DNA of 64,000 bases, taken from NCBI RefSeq assembly GCF_004343075.1, contig NZ_SLXP01000005.1:82936-146935 (forward strand), given 5' to 3'. The stretch comes from Rhodovulum marinum. Lineage in GTDB: Bacteria; Pseudomonadota; Alphaproteobacteria; Rhodobacterales; Rhodobacteraceae. This document shows positions 35,920 through 43,606 of this stretch, in pieces. The notes beneath the pieces are model-generated. The model saw only the letters and a list, made by a program, of their open reading frames with translations. It had not been told where the DNA came from and did not search any database. Position numbers and translations under genes: made by a program. Each line of letters opens with the position of its first letter. The first letter of the stretch is position 1.

Positions 35920-37526
35920 TCTCCCGTCTCCGCTTCTTGCGAGGTCGCCTCGTTTCCGGCTGCCGCGGCCTCCGAAAGCCTGTCGCGCCGATTCGCCAAG
36001 GCGTCTTCGGCGGCGGCAATGCGCGCTTGCAGGTCTTCGATGCGATCCTGAAGATCGGTGCGCCGTTCGGCGACGGCGTTCAGTTCGGCCCGGGCCGTCG
36101 CCTTCTCTGCCTCGAGAGAAGCGAGGGTCGATTGTGCTGCTTCTGCCGCCGCTTCGGCGGCCTCCGTCGCCGCGATCAATTCGGATTGCTGCTGCTCGAG
36201 TTGCGCTATCCGCTCTTCCAGCACCGAGGCACGCCCGGTCAATGCGGCGACGGTCTCGCGCGCGGCATCCACCCGCGCCTGTTCCTGGTCCGCAAGCGCG
36301 CGCGCGGCATCCGCCTCCTGCCGCAAGCCGGGTAGCGCGCTTTCCAAGCCGGCCTTTTCCGCCTGAAGGCGCTCGACATCAGCTGACAAACCCTCGACTT
36401 CCATCCGCAGCACATCCAGTCTGGTCACCTCCGCTTCCGCGCTATCGACCCGCGCACGAAGTGCTGCGAGCGCGTCAGCAAGCGTAGCCTCTTCCGAGCG
36501 GGACGATTTCAGCGCCTCTGTGGTTTGCGCCAGTTGCGCACGAGCCTCCAAGAGCCGCTCTTCCGCAAGCTTGGCTTGGGCGTCCAACTCTTCTGCCGTG
36601 GTTCGCTTCACCGCCAACTCGGCGATTAGGGCGTCGCGCGTTTCGCTAAGATCGGTCAGATCGCCGTTCAGCGTTTCGACCGATACCCTCAGTGTTTCCG
36701 CCTCTTCCGTGCGCGCGGCGATCGCGTCCTGAATACCGCGGAGAGTTTCATTCGCGGCGGCAAGCGTGGCCCTGGTTTCACTCTCTTCGGTCCGAAGCCC
36801 CTCAAGAACCGACCCCAAGCGATCCTCTTCGTTTTCGAGGTTCCGCACCTGCCGTATCTGGGCCTCGAGGTCTTTCACCTGTGGCCCCAACTCGTCGAAT
36901 TGAGCTTGAAGGGCATCCCGTTGACCCGTGAGCTGGTTATTTTCCTCTGCGAGACGGGCATTCCTCGCCTCCGCCTCATCGCTTCTTTCGGTCAAGGACT
37001 GAACGGTCTTCTCGAGAGACGCGATCTCGGCCTCGAGTTCCCGTCTGCGCGCGGTCAGGTCGCGGGTTTCGCGCCGCAAACGCTCCGCTTCTGCAATGGT
37101 GGACCGCGCCGCACTCGTCTCTGCCGCAAGCGCTTCGAACTCCGTACGGGCCGCCTCGATCCTCTTTAGAGCATCGGCCTCCAGTTTTCTGGCACTTTCC
37201 AGGGCCTCTTGGCGCGCAGCGACTTGTTCTGCGAGATCAGCCTCGGAAGCCCGAAGCCCCAGGATTTCGAACCTTGCCGCCGCCACCAATTCACGTGCCG
37301 CATCACGTTCCTTGATCGCGCTCGCAAGCTGGTTCTGCAAATGCGGCAGATCGCTCTTTATCCGTCCGTATTCCCGATCCAGACCATTGACCTGAAACAG
37401 GAGGTATCCCGACGTTGCCAAGGCGACCGTCGCGAGTCCGAGCGCTACAAAGGTGTTGCGGCTGGATTTACGAGAGGTCCCGTTCGACGATGTCAATGCA
37501 TCCCTCCATATCCTTTGCAAGTTCAT
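35916..37526 (-). CDS. Membrane-anchored coiled-coil protein of the defence operon
   Basis: This 536-residue protein has a short cytoplasmic N-terminus, one membrane helix (about residues 28-46, VALGLATVALATSGYLLFQV) and then about 480 residues of nearly unbroken coiled coil rich in Glu, Ala, Arg and Leu. There is no recognisable enzyme domain. It pairs with the next gene, which has the same helix-plus-coiled-coil plan, so the two may form a membrane-attached sensor or scaffold. The start at 37526 (MNLQRIWRDAL) overlaps the helicase gene by 59 bp; the frame is also open to an ATG at 37577. Long coiled coils give spurious similarity to SMC-like proteins, so I do not assign a family. Confidence 0.75.
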   Translation of the reverse strand: MNLQRIWRDALTSSNGTSRKSSRNTFVALGLATVALATSGYLLFQVNGLDREYGRIKSDLPHLQNQLASAIKERDAARELVAAARFEILGLRASEADLAEQVAARQEALESARKLEADALKRIEAARTEFEALAAETSAARSTIAEAERLRRETRDLTARRRELEAEIASLEKTVQSLTERSDEAEARNARLAEENNQLTGQRDALQAQFDELGPQVKDLEAQIRQVRNLENEEDRLGSVLEGLRTEESETRATLAAANETLRGIQDAIAARTEEAETLRVSVETLNGDLTDLSETRDALIAELAVKRTTAEELDAQAKLAEERLLEARAQLAQTTEALKSSRSEEATLADALAALRARVDSAEAEVTRLDVLRMEVEGLSADVERLQAEKAGLESALPGLRQEADAARALADQEQARVDAARETVAALTGRASVLEERIAQLEQQQSELIAATEAAEAAAEAAQSTLASLEAEKATARAELNAVAERRTDLQDRIEDLQARIAAAEDALANRRDRLSEAAAAGNEATSQEAETGE

Positions 37527-40500
37527 CGACCCAGAACCGACGGACGCGCCATCCCAACGATTTGAGCTGGTGATCACGCCAAAGATCGGATGTTTTCCGG
37601 CGTCCGTCCGGTGTCTGGTGCCAGCGTCGCCCGTCCACCTCTAGATCGAGCTTCACGCCATTGGTGCCAAACAAGGCGAAGTCGAGCCGCCGCCCGGCGA
37701 TCTCGTGCTGCGGCTCCGGATCGAGACCGCGTTCCTTGAGGGCGTAGAAAACCCGCCGCTCCCAATCGCTGTCGAAAACACCTTCACCGGACTGCCGTTT
37801 CGGCTCGGTCGCCCGGGCGTCCAGGGTCCTAAGCGTCTTGGACCTACCGGACCGGGCGAATTCCAGATCGCCGAAGATCATCGCGATGGCCCGCGCCCGC
37901 GAGATCGCGACGTTGAGCCGCCGCGCGTCCCTTTGGAAGAAAGTCAGTCCCGATTGCGGGCTGCGGGGGCCAACGCAGGGTGAAAACAGGATCAGATCCC
38001 GTTCCTGCCCCTGAAAGCCATCCACCGTCCCGATCTTCAGATCGGCCGCCACCCGCTTATGTTCCGGTATGCTCGCCACTGCTTCCTGCAAGGCCATCAC
38101 CTGGGCGCGGAACGGTGTGATAACGCCGACGCTCCCCTGATAATCCTGCTCCTCCAGAAGAAGCCGTAAATGTCGCGTGATCGCGGAAACCTCTGCGGGA
38201 TTGACATTTCCGGCCTGCGGAATTCCGGGCGCCGGAACGTGTTCCCAAGCCAGGCCAGGCTTGGCGCCCTTCGGCAGGATAAGGCCCTTGGGGTCATAGG
38301 AGGTCTCGAGCTGGCCGCCGTAGAAGTAGTCGCTGATGTACTCGACGATCGGGCCGGCGGAGCGATACTGATGGCGCAGCGTGACGCGCGGCACATCCGG
38401 CACGCGCGAGGCGAAGTCGAACAGCGAACGCCGGCTTTGTGCGAACCGCGCCATCTTCGCGACCGGGAGGTTCTGCGCCTGCATGAGGTTCCTGTCCTGT
38501 GCGCGCCCCAATTGCGCAATGAAAGACAGCTGTTGATCGTCACCGACGACCACCGCCCTCTTGGCCCGGGCGAATAGTGGGATGGCTGTGGCGATGTCGC
38601 ACTGGCTTGCCTCGTCGAAGATGACCAGATCGAAGAGCCCGTCATCGAGGGGGATACGCCGCGGCGTTCCGAGGATGGAGGCCAGCCAGAGTGGCCTGTG
38701 CTCCAGAACGGCCCGGGATAGGTCGTTGGGAAGGTGCCCCCTTCCCCCGGCAAAGGTCCAGTCGTCGTAGGTCTCGGCGATCGCCTGCCGCCTTGCCTCG
38801 CCGATAGCCGTTCGGCGATGCATCGCCCGCGGAAGAACCGCTTTCGCAAGCTCTTGAACGCGTTCTCCGAGTTCGACCGGGTCCGCGACCGGTTGCAGCG
38901 CATCGCGGGACGCCCGCTTGCGGTCAAGTTGGCTTCGCAGATCGGACAAGCTTGCACCATGGAGTAACGTTTCACCGGAAGCCGTCTGCGAACCCGTTCC
39001 TTTGGAGAACATGCGAAGAAGTAAGACGATAAGGCGGCGCCATAGGGACAGCGCCGGAGCAACGGGTGCATGGTCAAGGTCCCGCCTGCCGCGGCTCTCC
39101 CGATAGGCTACGCTTTCAAGCAGATCGGCGATTTCGCATTCCAGCTCCGCACGTGCGGAAAGAGTATCGATCGCAGCGCTCCTTTCGCGGGCTGCCACCC
39201 TCAGGTCGCCGATCATCGCATCATCGAAATCTCCGAGATGTTGATGCGCGTGATCCCGGTCGATCAACGCCTTCAACGCATCGACGAAACCGATATCGAT
39301 CTCCTCTTCGGGCTTAAGCGTGCGCGTCACGAACGGGGCATCGGGCGCAAGCGCGCCAAGGCGGTCTTCGACGGCGTCTAACGCCTGATGGTTCTTCGAT
39401 GCCACCAGAACGCTGCCTCCGGACAGCAGAACCGATGCGGCCATGGATACGATTGCCTGGCTCTTGCCGGTTCCCGGCGGTCCGGTCACGACCGAGAGGG
39501 CTTCGGAACAGGCATTTCGGACCGCCATGGTCTGTTCCGCATTCAACGGACCGACGTTGATCGCGGCAAAGTCCCGGACATCAGCCTGCGATGCGATGCC
39601 GAAGACTTTCGCAAGGGCAGTGCGGGCGATTCTCTCGGTTGGCCAAGTCGCGATCGTGTCCAGATCCCGCGCGGCGCCGGCGGTGAAGCTCGAGTCCGTT
39701 GGAAGAAACAGCGCTGCCGCATCGAAGATTCCGGTCGAGGTCTCATCGAGCCGGGGGGCAAGATCTTCGCCGACGAGACGTCCACGGATTTGGCTCGCCA
39801 CCGCATCCTTTACCTTCAGGAGGAAATCGCTTGCATGCAGGCCGACTCCGTCCTCCGCATCGAACAGTTCCCTGAGCGCATCTCGGTGCCACCCGGTCTG
39901 ACGCGCCGCTTCGCGAAGCCAATCCGGATTCACCAGCACATCGTCCGCATCTACCGACAGCACGAGGTCGCCGTCGCGGCGTTCCCACCTCGCGGAAAGC
40001 AATCCGACCGGCTGAAAGGCTGGAACACCCCGTACCCTCGTGACGGCCATGGGCCAGCCGACGGCAAGCGCGTTCTCGTGACCTTCCCTGAGCACGATCG
40101 CTTCACGGAATGATGGCGTCAGTGCATCCAGCGCCATGGTTAGCCTTAGCGTTTCGCCTTCCGAAGGTGCGATCGGTCCGCGCCCGCAAATGAGGGTCCA
40201 TTCCACCCCGTGCTTGTCGGCAACTTGCGTGGTCGCCCCGCGCGGGTCCGCGCGGAGGGCCGAGCGCCAGTATCGCAAAAGGGCCTGATAATCGACGGTT
40301 GCTCCGACCTCGCCCGGATCCAGCGGCGACTGTTCCTCATCGGGAGCCGGCATTCGCGCGAACAGCGCAGGCGCCGCAACAAGATCATTCCGGGATTGTT
40401 CCGGCTGGGAGCCGGCATGTGCGCTGCCAGCGCCTACCCTTTCGTCAATTCGGCGCGAAGCCACACGCCACTTTCCATCGCGCCCCCTCTCGACGTGACC

Positions 40501-40638
40501 ATCGCGCAGGAGATGATCCAACTCCGCTAATGCGGCCAAGCGTTTGTCATGGGAGAATGCTGCACCGACCAAGACAAGTAATTCCTCGGTCGTGCGTCCG
40601 CGCGGAAACGCCTTCAAGGTACGAAAAAGAAGCGACAT
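37468..40638 (-). CDS. UPF1-like SF1 helicase fused to Vsr/DUF559-like nuclease
   Basis: This is a 1056-residue protein. An N-terminal winged-helix-like segment (residues 1-62, LFRTLKAFPRGRTTEELLVLV) precedes an SF1 helicase of the UPF1/DNA2/NAM7 type: Walker A VVTGPPGTGKSQAI (386-393), motif II FDEASQCDIATAIPL (675-679), motif III GDDQQLSFI, motif IV RHQYRS, motif V TVDGFQGQERDLILFS and motif VI NVAISRAR. The last 95 residues (about 957-1050) are a Vsr/DUF559-like endonuclease: DSDWERRVFYAL, RRLDFALF, KLDLEVDGRRWH and GWRVRRFWVDEL. It is the first gene of the operon. The start at 40638 fits the winged-helix onset; an ATG 30 bp upstream also exists. Probably it unwinds and cuts nucleic acid of invaders. 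Confidence 0.88.
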   Translation of the reverse strand: MSLLFRTLKAFPRGRTTEELLVLVGAAFSHDKRLAALAELDHLLRDGHVERGRDGKWRVASRRIDERVGAGSAHAGSQPEQSRNDLVAAPALFARMPAPDEEQSPLDPGEVGATVDYQALLRYWRSALRADPRGATTQVADKHGVEWTLICGRGPIAPSEGETLRLTMALDALTPSFREAIVLREGHENALAVGWPMAVTRVRGVPAFQPVGLLSARWERRDGDLVLSVDADDVLVNPDWLREAARQTGWHRDALRELFDAEDGVGLHASDFLLKVKDAVASQIRGRLVGEDLAPRLDETSTGIFDAAALFLPTDSSFTAGAARDLDTIATWPTERIARTALAKVFGIASQADVRDFAAINVGPLNAEQTMAVRNACSEALSVVTGPPGTGKSQAIVSMAASVLLSGGSVLVASKNHQALDAVEDRLGALAPDAPFVTRTLKPEEEIDIGFVDALKALIDRDHAHQHLGDFDDAMIGDLRVAARERSAAIDTLSARAELECEIADLLESVAYRESRGRRDLDHAPVAPALSLWRRLIVLLLRMFSKGTGSQTASGETLLHGASLSDLRSQLDRKRASRDALQPVADPVELGERVQELAKAVLPRAMHRRTAIGEARRQAIAETYDDWTFAGGRGHLPNDLSRAVLEHRPLWLASILGTPRRIPLDDGLFDLVIFDEASQCDIATAIPLFARAKRAVVVGDDQQLSFIAQLGRAQDRNLMQAQNLPVAKMARFAQSRRSLFDFASRVPDVPRVTLRHQYRSAGPIVEYISDYFYGGQLETSYDPKGLILPKGAKPGLAWEHVPAPGIPQAGNVNPAEVSAITRHLRLLLEEQDYQGSVGVITPFRAQVMALQEAVASIPEHKRVAADLKIGTVDGFQGQERDLILFSPCVGPRSPQSGLTFFQRDARRLNVAISRARAIAMIFGDLEFARSGRSKTLRTLDARATEPKRQSGEGVFDSDWERRVFYALKERGLDPEPQHEIAGRRLDFALFGTNGVKLDLEVDGRRWHQTPDGRRKTSDLWRDHQLKSLGWRVRRFWVDELAKDMEGCIDIVERDLS

Positions 40639-41149
40639 CCTAGAAATACTGGTCCCCGAAGACCCCACAAGCAGCCCGTTTCGGGAAAGCGATCATGCTA
40701 CTATCTTGCGACAACAACCCCTGATCGCAATTTTGTGCCATGCCGCATCATGGATATCAACATGCAGTCGGACAGCAGTCGCACGGGGTTCCGGCCTAAG
40801 CATATGAAATTCTTTTATTTCAGGGTGGCCATTGTTGCAGAACTCTCGCCGTGAAGCATTCGCATCACGAATCCATGCGGTTAGACGGATGGCATGAGCA
40901 AGCCCAAGCCCGCCCGTTACCGCACGACGAACTGGTCCGCCTAGAACGCTGCGCCCCGCAAGCGCGGGTCGTTGTTGATCTGGCTGGACAAGGAGATGGC
41001 CTGGCACGCGCCGCATGAGGGCCGCCCTGGGCGCCAGCCGGTGTTCTCGGCTGCGGCGATCCAGTTCTGATGGGTTGGACACCCCCGCCCGACGGCATCG
41101 CAATGTGCCATGGTGGTGATGTCGAAATCGCCACAGAGGAGAGGTGTCC

Positions 41150-42178
41150 ATGGAAGCAATTACCATAGTCGGGGTCGATCTGGCCAAGAGCGTTTTCCAG
41201 GTTCACACCGCAAATTCAGACGGGCGAGCCGTCATCAGAAAGCGGCTGCCGCGCACCCGTTTCCTGTCCTTCATGTCACAGATCAAGCCCTGCGTGGTCG
41301 CGATGGAAGCTTGCGCAACCTCGCACCACTGGGCGCGTGAACTGACGTCCCTCGGACACAACGTTCGTTTGATACCACCGATCTACGTGAAACCTTTTGT
41401 GAAGCGCCAGAAAAACGATGCCAACGACGCTGAGGCTATTGTCGAAGCGGCGCTGAGGCCAGCGATGCGCACGGTGCCAGTCAAATCTCCGGAGCAGCAG
41501 GCCCTTGCCATGCTATTCCGGACACGCGAACTGCTGCTGACGCAGAAGACCCAACTGGTAAACGCGCTTCGGGCCCATCTGGCAGAGCATGGGGTCATCG
41601 TGGCGGGAGGTCGTCGATCGATTGATCCGTTCATCCGCATTCTCGATGATGTGACAAACACGCTTTCTCATGTGGTGCGCAAGGTCGGCGCCATTTATCT
41701 GGACCGGATTGCCCGGACAGCTGGCGAAATCGAAGATCTGGAGCGGCAGATCGACGAGCATGCCAAGGAGCAAGAGATGGCGCAGCGCCTCCGCACCATT
41801 CCGGGGGTCGGGCCAGTCACGGCCATGGCCATTGAGGCTTTCGCTCCGGCCATGGAGAGTTTTGCGCGCGGCAGGGATTTCTCGGCCTGGCTCGGGCTTG
41901 TTCCCCGGCAACATTCCAGTGGAGGCAAGCAGCGCTTGGGACGAACGTCGAAAATGGGGCAGCGCGATATCCGCAGGTTGTTGATCAGCGGCGCGATGTC
42001 GATCATCCACTGGAGGGGGCGGAACGGTGGAAAGCCCGGATCATGGCTGGCGCGAATGCTTGCATGCAAATCGCGGATGCTGACCGCCATCGCCCTGGCC
42101 AACAAACTCGCCAGGGTCATCTGGGCCATTATGACACGGAAAGACGTTTACAGAGATCCTGCGGGTGCGATCTGCTGA
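41150..42178 (+). CDS. IS110-family (IS1111 group) DEDD recombinase
   Basis: This 342-residue recombinase looks intact. The N-terminal RuvC-like DEDD domain shows VGVDLAKSVFQVHTAN (first Asp), CVVAMEACAT (Glu) and KNDANDAEAIVEAA (paired Asp). The C-terminal transposase-20 domain shows LRTIPGVGPVTAMAIEAF and SAWLGLVPRQHSSGGKQRLGRTSKMGQRDIRRLLISGA with its catalytic serine. AGGAGAGG just upstream supports the ATG at 41150. These enzymes are guided by an RNA made from the element's noncoding end. It is probably functional even though its host IS5 is dead. Confidence 0.94.
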   Translation: MEAITIVGVDLAKSVFQVHTANSDGRAVIRKRLPRTRFLSFMSQIKPCVVAMEACATSHHWARELTSLGHNVRLIPPIYVKPFVKRQKNDANDAEAIVEAALRPAMRTVPVKSPEQQALAMLFRTRELLLTQKTQLVNALRAHLAEHGVIVAGGRRSIDPFIRILDDVTNTLSHVVRKVGAIYLDRIARTAGEIEDLERQIDEHAKEQEMAQRLRTIPGVGPVTAMAIEAFAPAMESFARGRDFSAWLGLVPRQHSSGGKQRLGRTSKMGQRDIRRLLISGAMSIIHWRGRNGGKPGSWLARMLACKSRMLTAIALANKLARVIWAIMTRKDVYRDPAGAIC

Positions 42179-42435
42179 CCGCGCCCTGTCAGGAGCGTCG
42201 GTGACGCAAGTAGAGCACTGATCTCGTATGGGCAAAAGATCGACCGATCGGGGTGGGGCAGCCAGCGAAAGGCAAAGAGCTTCGAGCTCGCAGTTCTGAT
42301 ATGGCCTCCATCCGCGCATCACCATCCCGGCCAGCGGCATGAACGGCCGCGCACGAAGGCCTTACACATGTTAGCAGCCGGTCACTTGCTCGCGAAGATC
42401 ACAAAAATACTTGCGCAAGCGGGGGTATCCACACA
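42179..42435 (+). ncRNA. Candidate bridge/seek RNA of the IS110 element
   Basis: In IS1111-group elements the guide RNA comes from the noncoding end downstream of the recombinase; here that end is 257 bp against only 80 bp upstream. CAGTTCTGAT at 42291-42300 exactly repeats the left insertion junction at 41062-41071 (8 bases of target plus 2 of element). ACACATG at 42364-42370 repeats the right junction at 42431-42437. These are the features expected of target- and donor-binding guides. Exact RNA ends and fold were not determined. Confidence 0.6.
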
Positions 42436-42680
42436 TGCCTGTCGATCAAGGTGCTGTTCAGGCTGCCGCTCAGACAGCCCGCCGGGATGGTCGCCAGTCT
42501 GCTGCGGCTCGCGGGGCTGGACTGGCCCGTTCCGGACTACTCGACCCTGTGCCGCAGGCAGAAGACCCTGGAGGTGTACATCCACGATCGCCGTGCTGGC
42601 GGGCCGCTGAACCTGCTGGTGGACAGCACCGGCATCAAGTTCCTCGGCGATGGCGAGTGGGGCTCCGCCCGTTCAGGGCT

Positions 42681-42703
42681 GAAACGATCCCCCGGATCGT
42701 TTC
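42681..42703. repeat. Perfect palindrome inserted in the IS5 transposase
   Basis: GAAACGATCC-CCC-GGATCGTTTC, a 10-bp perfect stem with a 3-nt loop, sits inside about 60 extra bases (42661-42720) relative to the expected transposase sequence (GEW then KHGVQGRR). Confidence 0.7.
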
Positions 42704-42750
42704 CAAGGCGCCCTTCACCCCCGAAGCATGGTGTTCAGGGGCGACGGTGA

Positions 42751-42784
42751 GCCATTCCGCGCCATTGGTCCGAGCGACAATGGC
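42751..42784 (+). repeat. 34-bp palindromic mini-element, copy A
   Basis: It begins GCCATTCCGC, has core GCCATTGGTCCGAG and ends GACAATGGC. It is nearly the reverse complement of the 33-bp copy at 43052-43084. It interrupts the IS5 transposase between GVQGRR and RKVHLAMD. Confidence 0.7.
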
Positions 42785-43051
42785 GAACGGCGCAAGGTCC
42801 ATCTGGCCATGGACACCGCCACATCCGACATCCGCGCGGTCGAGTTCACCCCGAGCCGGGAAGGCGACAGCCCCGTCCTGCCAGACCTGCTGGACCAGAT
42901 CCCGGACGACGAAGACATCGGGACCGTGACCGCAGATGGCGCCTGCGACACCCGCCGCTGCCACGGCGCCATCATCGCACGCGGTGGCACGGCGATCATC
43001 CCGATCCGCAAGAATGGCCGACCGTGGAAGGAGGATTGCTCAGCCGCGCTC

Positions 43052-43084
43052 GCCATTGTCCTCGGACCAATGGCGGACAATGGC
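43052..43084 (-). repeat. 33-bp palindromic mini-element, copy B
   Basis: It begins GCCATTGTC, has core CTCGGACCAATGGC and ends GGACAATGGC. GCTCGCC lies on both sides, like a short target duplication. It adds 12 codons in frame between CSAALA and RNETLRATRHY of the transposase. Confidence 0.7.
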
Positions 43085-43480
43085 TCGCCCCGCAACGAAA
43101 CCCTGCGCGCCACACGTCACTACGGCCGGGCGTTCTGGAAACGGTGGACGGGAGACCACGCCCGCAGCCGCGCCGAGGCCAGGATGCGCTGCCTCAAGTC
43201 CTTCGGCGAGCGCATCGCCGCGAGAGACCCAGACCGCCAAACCGCCGAAATCCACATCCGCGTCGCACTCATCAACCGCTTCAATGCCCTCGGCACCGCC
43301 GAGATCGTCCGCGTGGCCTGAACCGGAAGGGCAAGGGGAAGTCACGCCTCAAGCCACTTTTCTGCCAAAATGCCGGTCGGGAGCATAATCGACCAATACT
43401 CAAAGGATGGATTCTTGGGTGGACAATCTCCCGCATCCAAACACTAACCTATTGAATAAAAAACACTTTCGAAATTAATA

Positions 43481-43496
43481 TGGTGCCCGCGGCCGG
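43481..43496 (-). repeat. attR: 3' end of intact tRNA-Leu
   Basis: TGGTGCCCGCGGCCGG is the 16-bp identity with attL at 11097-11112, covering the CCA end and acceptor strand of the tRNA. Confidence 0.88.
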
Positions 43497-43565
43497 ACTC
43501 GAACCGGCACGGCGTTCGCCTAGGGATTTTAAGTCCCCTGTGTCTACCAATTCCACCACGCGGGC
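43481..43565 (-). tRNA. tRNA-Leu (anticodon TAA)
   Basis: Read on the minus strand the gene is 85 nt, from GCCCGCG to GCGGGCACCA. The acceptor stem GCCCGCG pairs with CGCGGGC. The anticodon stem GGGGA/TCCCT encloses CTTAAAA with anticodon TAA. A long variable arm (class II) and the T-arm with GGTTCGAGTCC follow, and CCA is encoded. The gene is intact because the island restored its 3' end on integration. Confidence 0.97.
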
Positions 43566-43606
43566 GCGGCGCGGACCATAGCGGCGCGACCGGGCGATGG
43601 AAAGCG

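Larger units (their letters stand above)
41070..42435 (+). mobile_element. IS110-family element (IS1111 group) nested in the IS5 copy
   Basis: The ends are fixed by rejoining the interrupted IS5 reading frame: CCAGTTCTG at 41061-41069 continues as (TG)CCTGTCG at 42436, with a 2-bp TG ambiguity. Subterminal inverted repeats of 13 bp (12 matches) are TGGACACCCCCGC at 41076-41088 and GCGGGGGTATCCA at 42419-42431, a few bp inside each end, as in the IS1111 group. Size is 1,366 bp. No target duplication is expected or seen. Confidence 0.88.
40894..43321 (+). pseudogene. IS5-family DDE transposase, broken by nested insertions
   Basis: The N-terminal part (40894-41069) reads MSKPKPARYRTTNWSA, an in-frame TAG, then KRGSLLIWLDKEMAWHAPHEGRPG and AAIQF. 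The protein resumes after the IS110 copy at 42436 with CLSIKVLFRLPLRQPAGMVASLLRLAGLDWPVPDY and continues to INRFNALGTAEIVRVA at 43321. The catalytic DDE segments are recognisable as LLVDSTGIKF, VTADGACDTRR and RSRAEARMRCLKSFGERI. Besides the stop and the IS110, three palindromic insertions (42661-42720, 42751-42784, 43052-43084) distort it. It cannot make an active transposase. Confidence 0.88.
40823..43380 (+). mobile_element. IS5-family element, interrupted and decayed
   Basis: The left terminal repeat is near 40823-40842 (GGGTGGCCATTGTTGCAGAA) and the right one near 43359-43378 (TTCTGCCAAAATGCCGGTCG). The arms are imperfect inverse repeats, as in IS5-group elements of Rhodobacterales. The element is interrupted by an IS110 copy at 41070-42435; without it and the small palindromic insertions it would be about 1.1 kb. 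No target duplication is visible. Confidence 0.7.

Noticed and set aside
33901-40638. Assignment as classical McrBC, BREX, Zorya or DISARM
   Set aside because: There is no methyltransferase, PglZ, MotAB-like pair or phospholipase-D helicase set; the McrB-like protein has membrane and coiled-coil additions and its McrC-like partner lacks a clear nuclease.
40693-41206. Minus-strand frames upstream of the helicase
   Set aside because: They overlap the left end of the IS5 element and the IS110 border; no domain or conserved start supports a gene.
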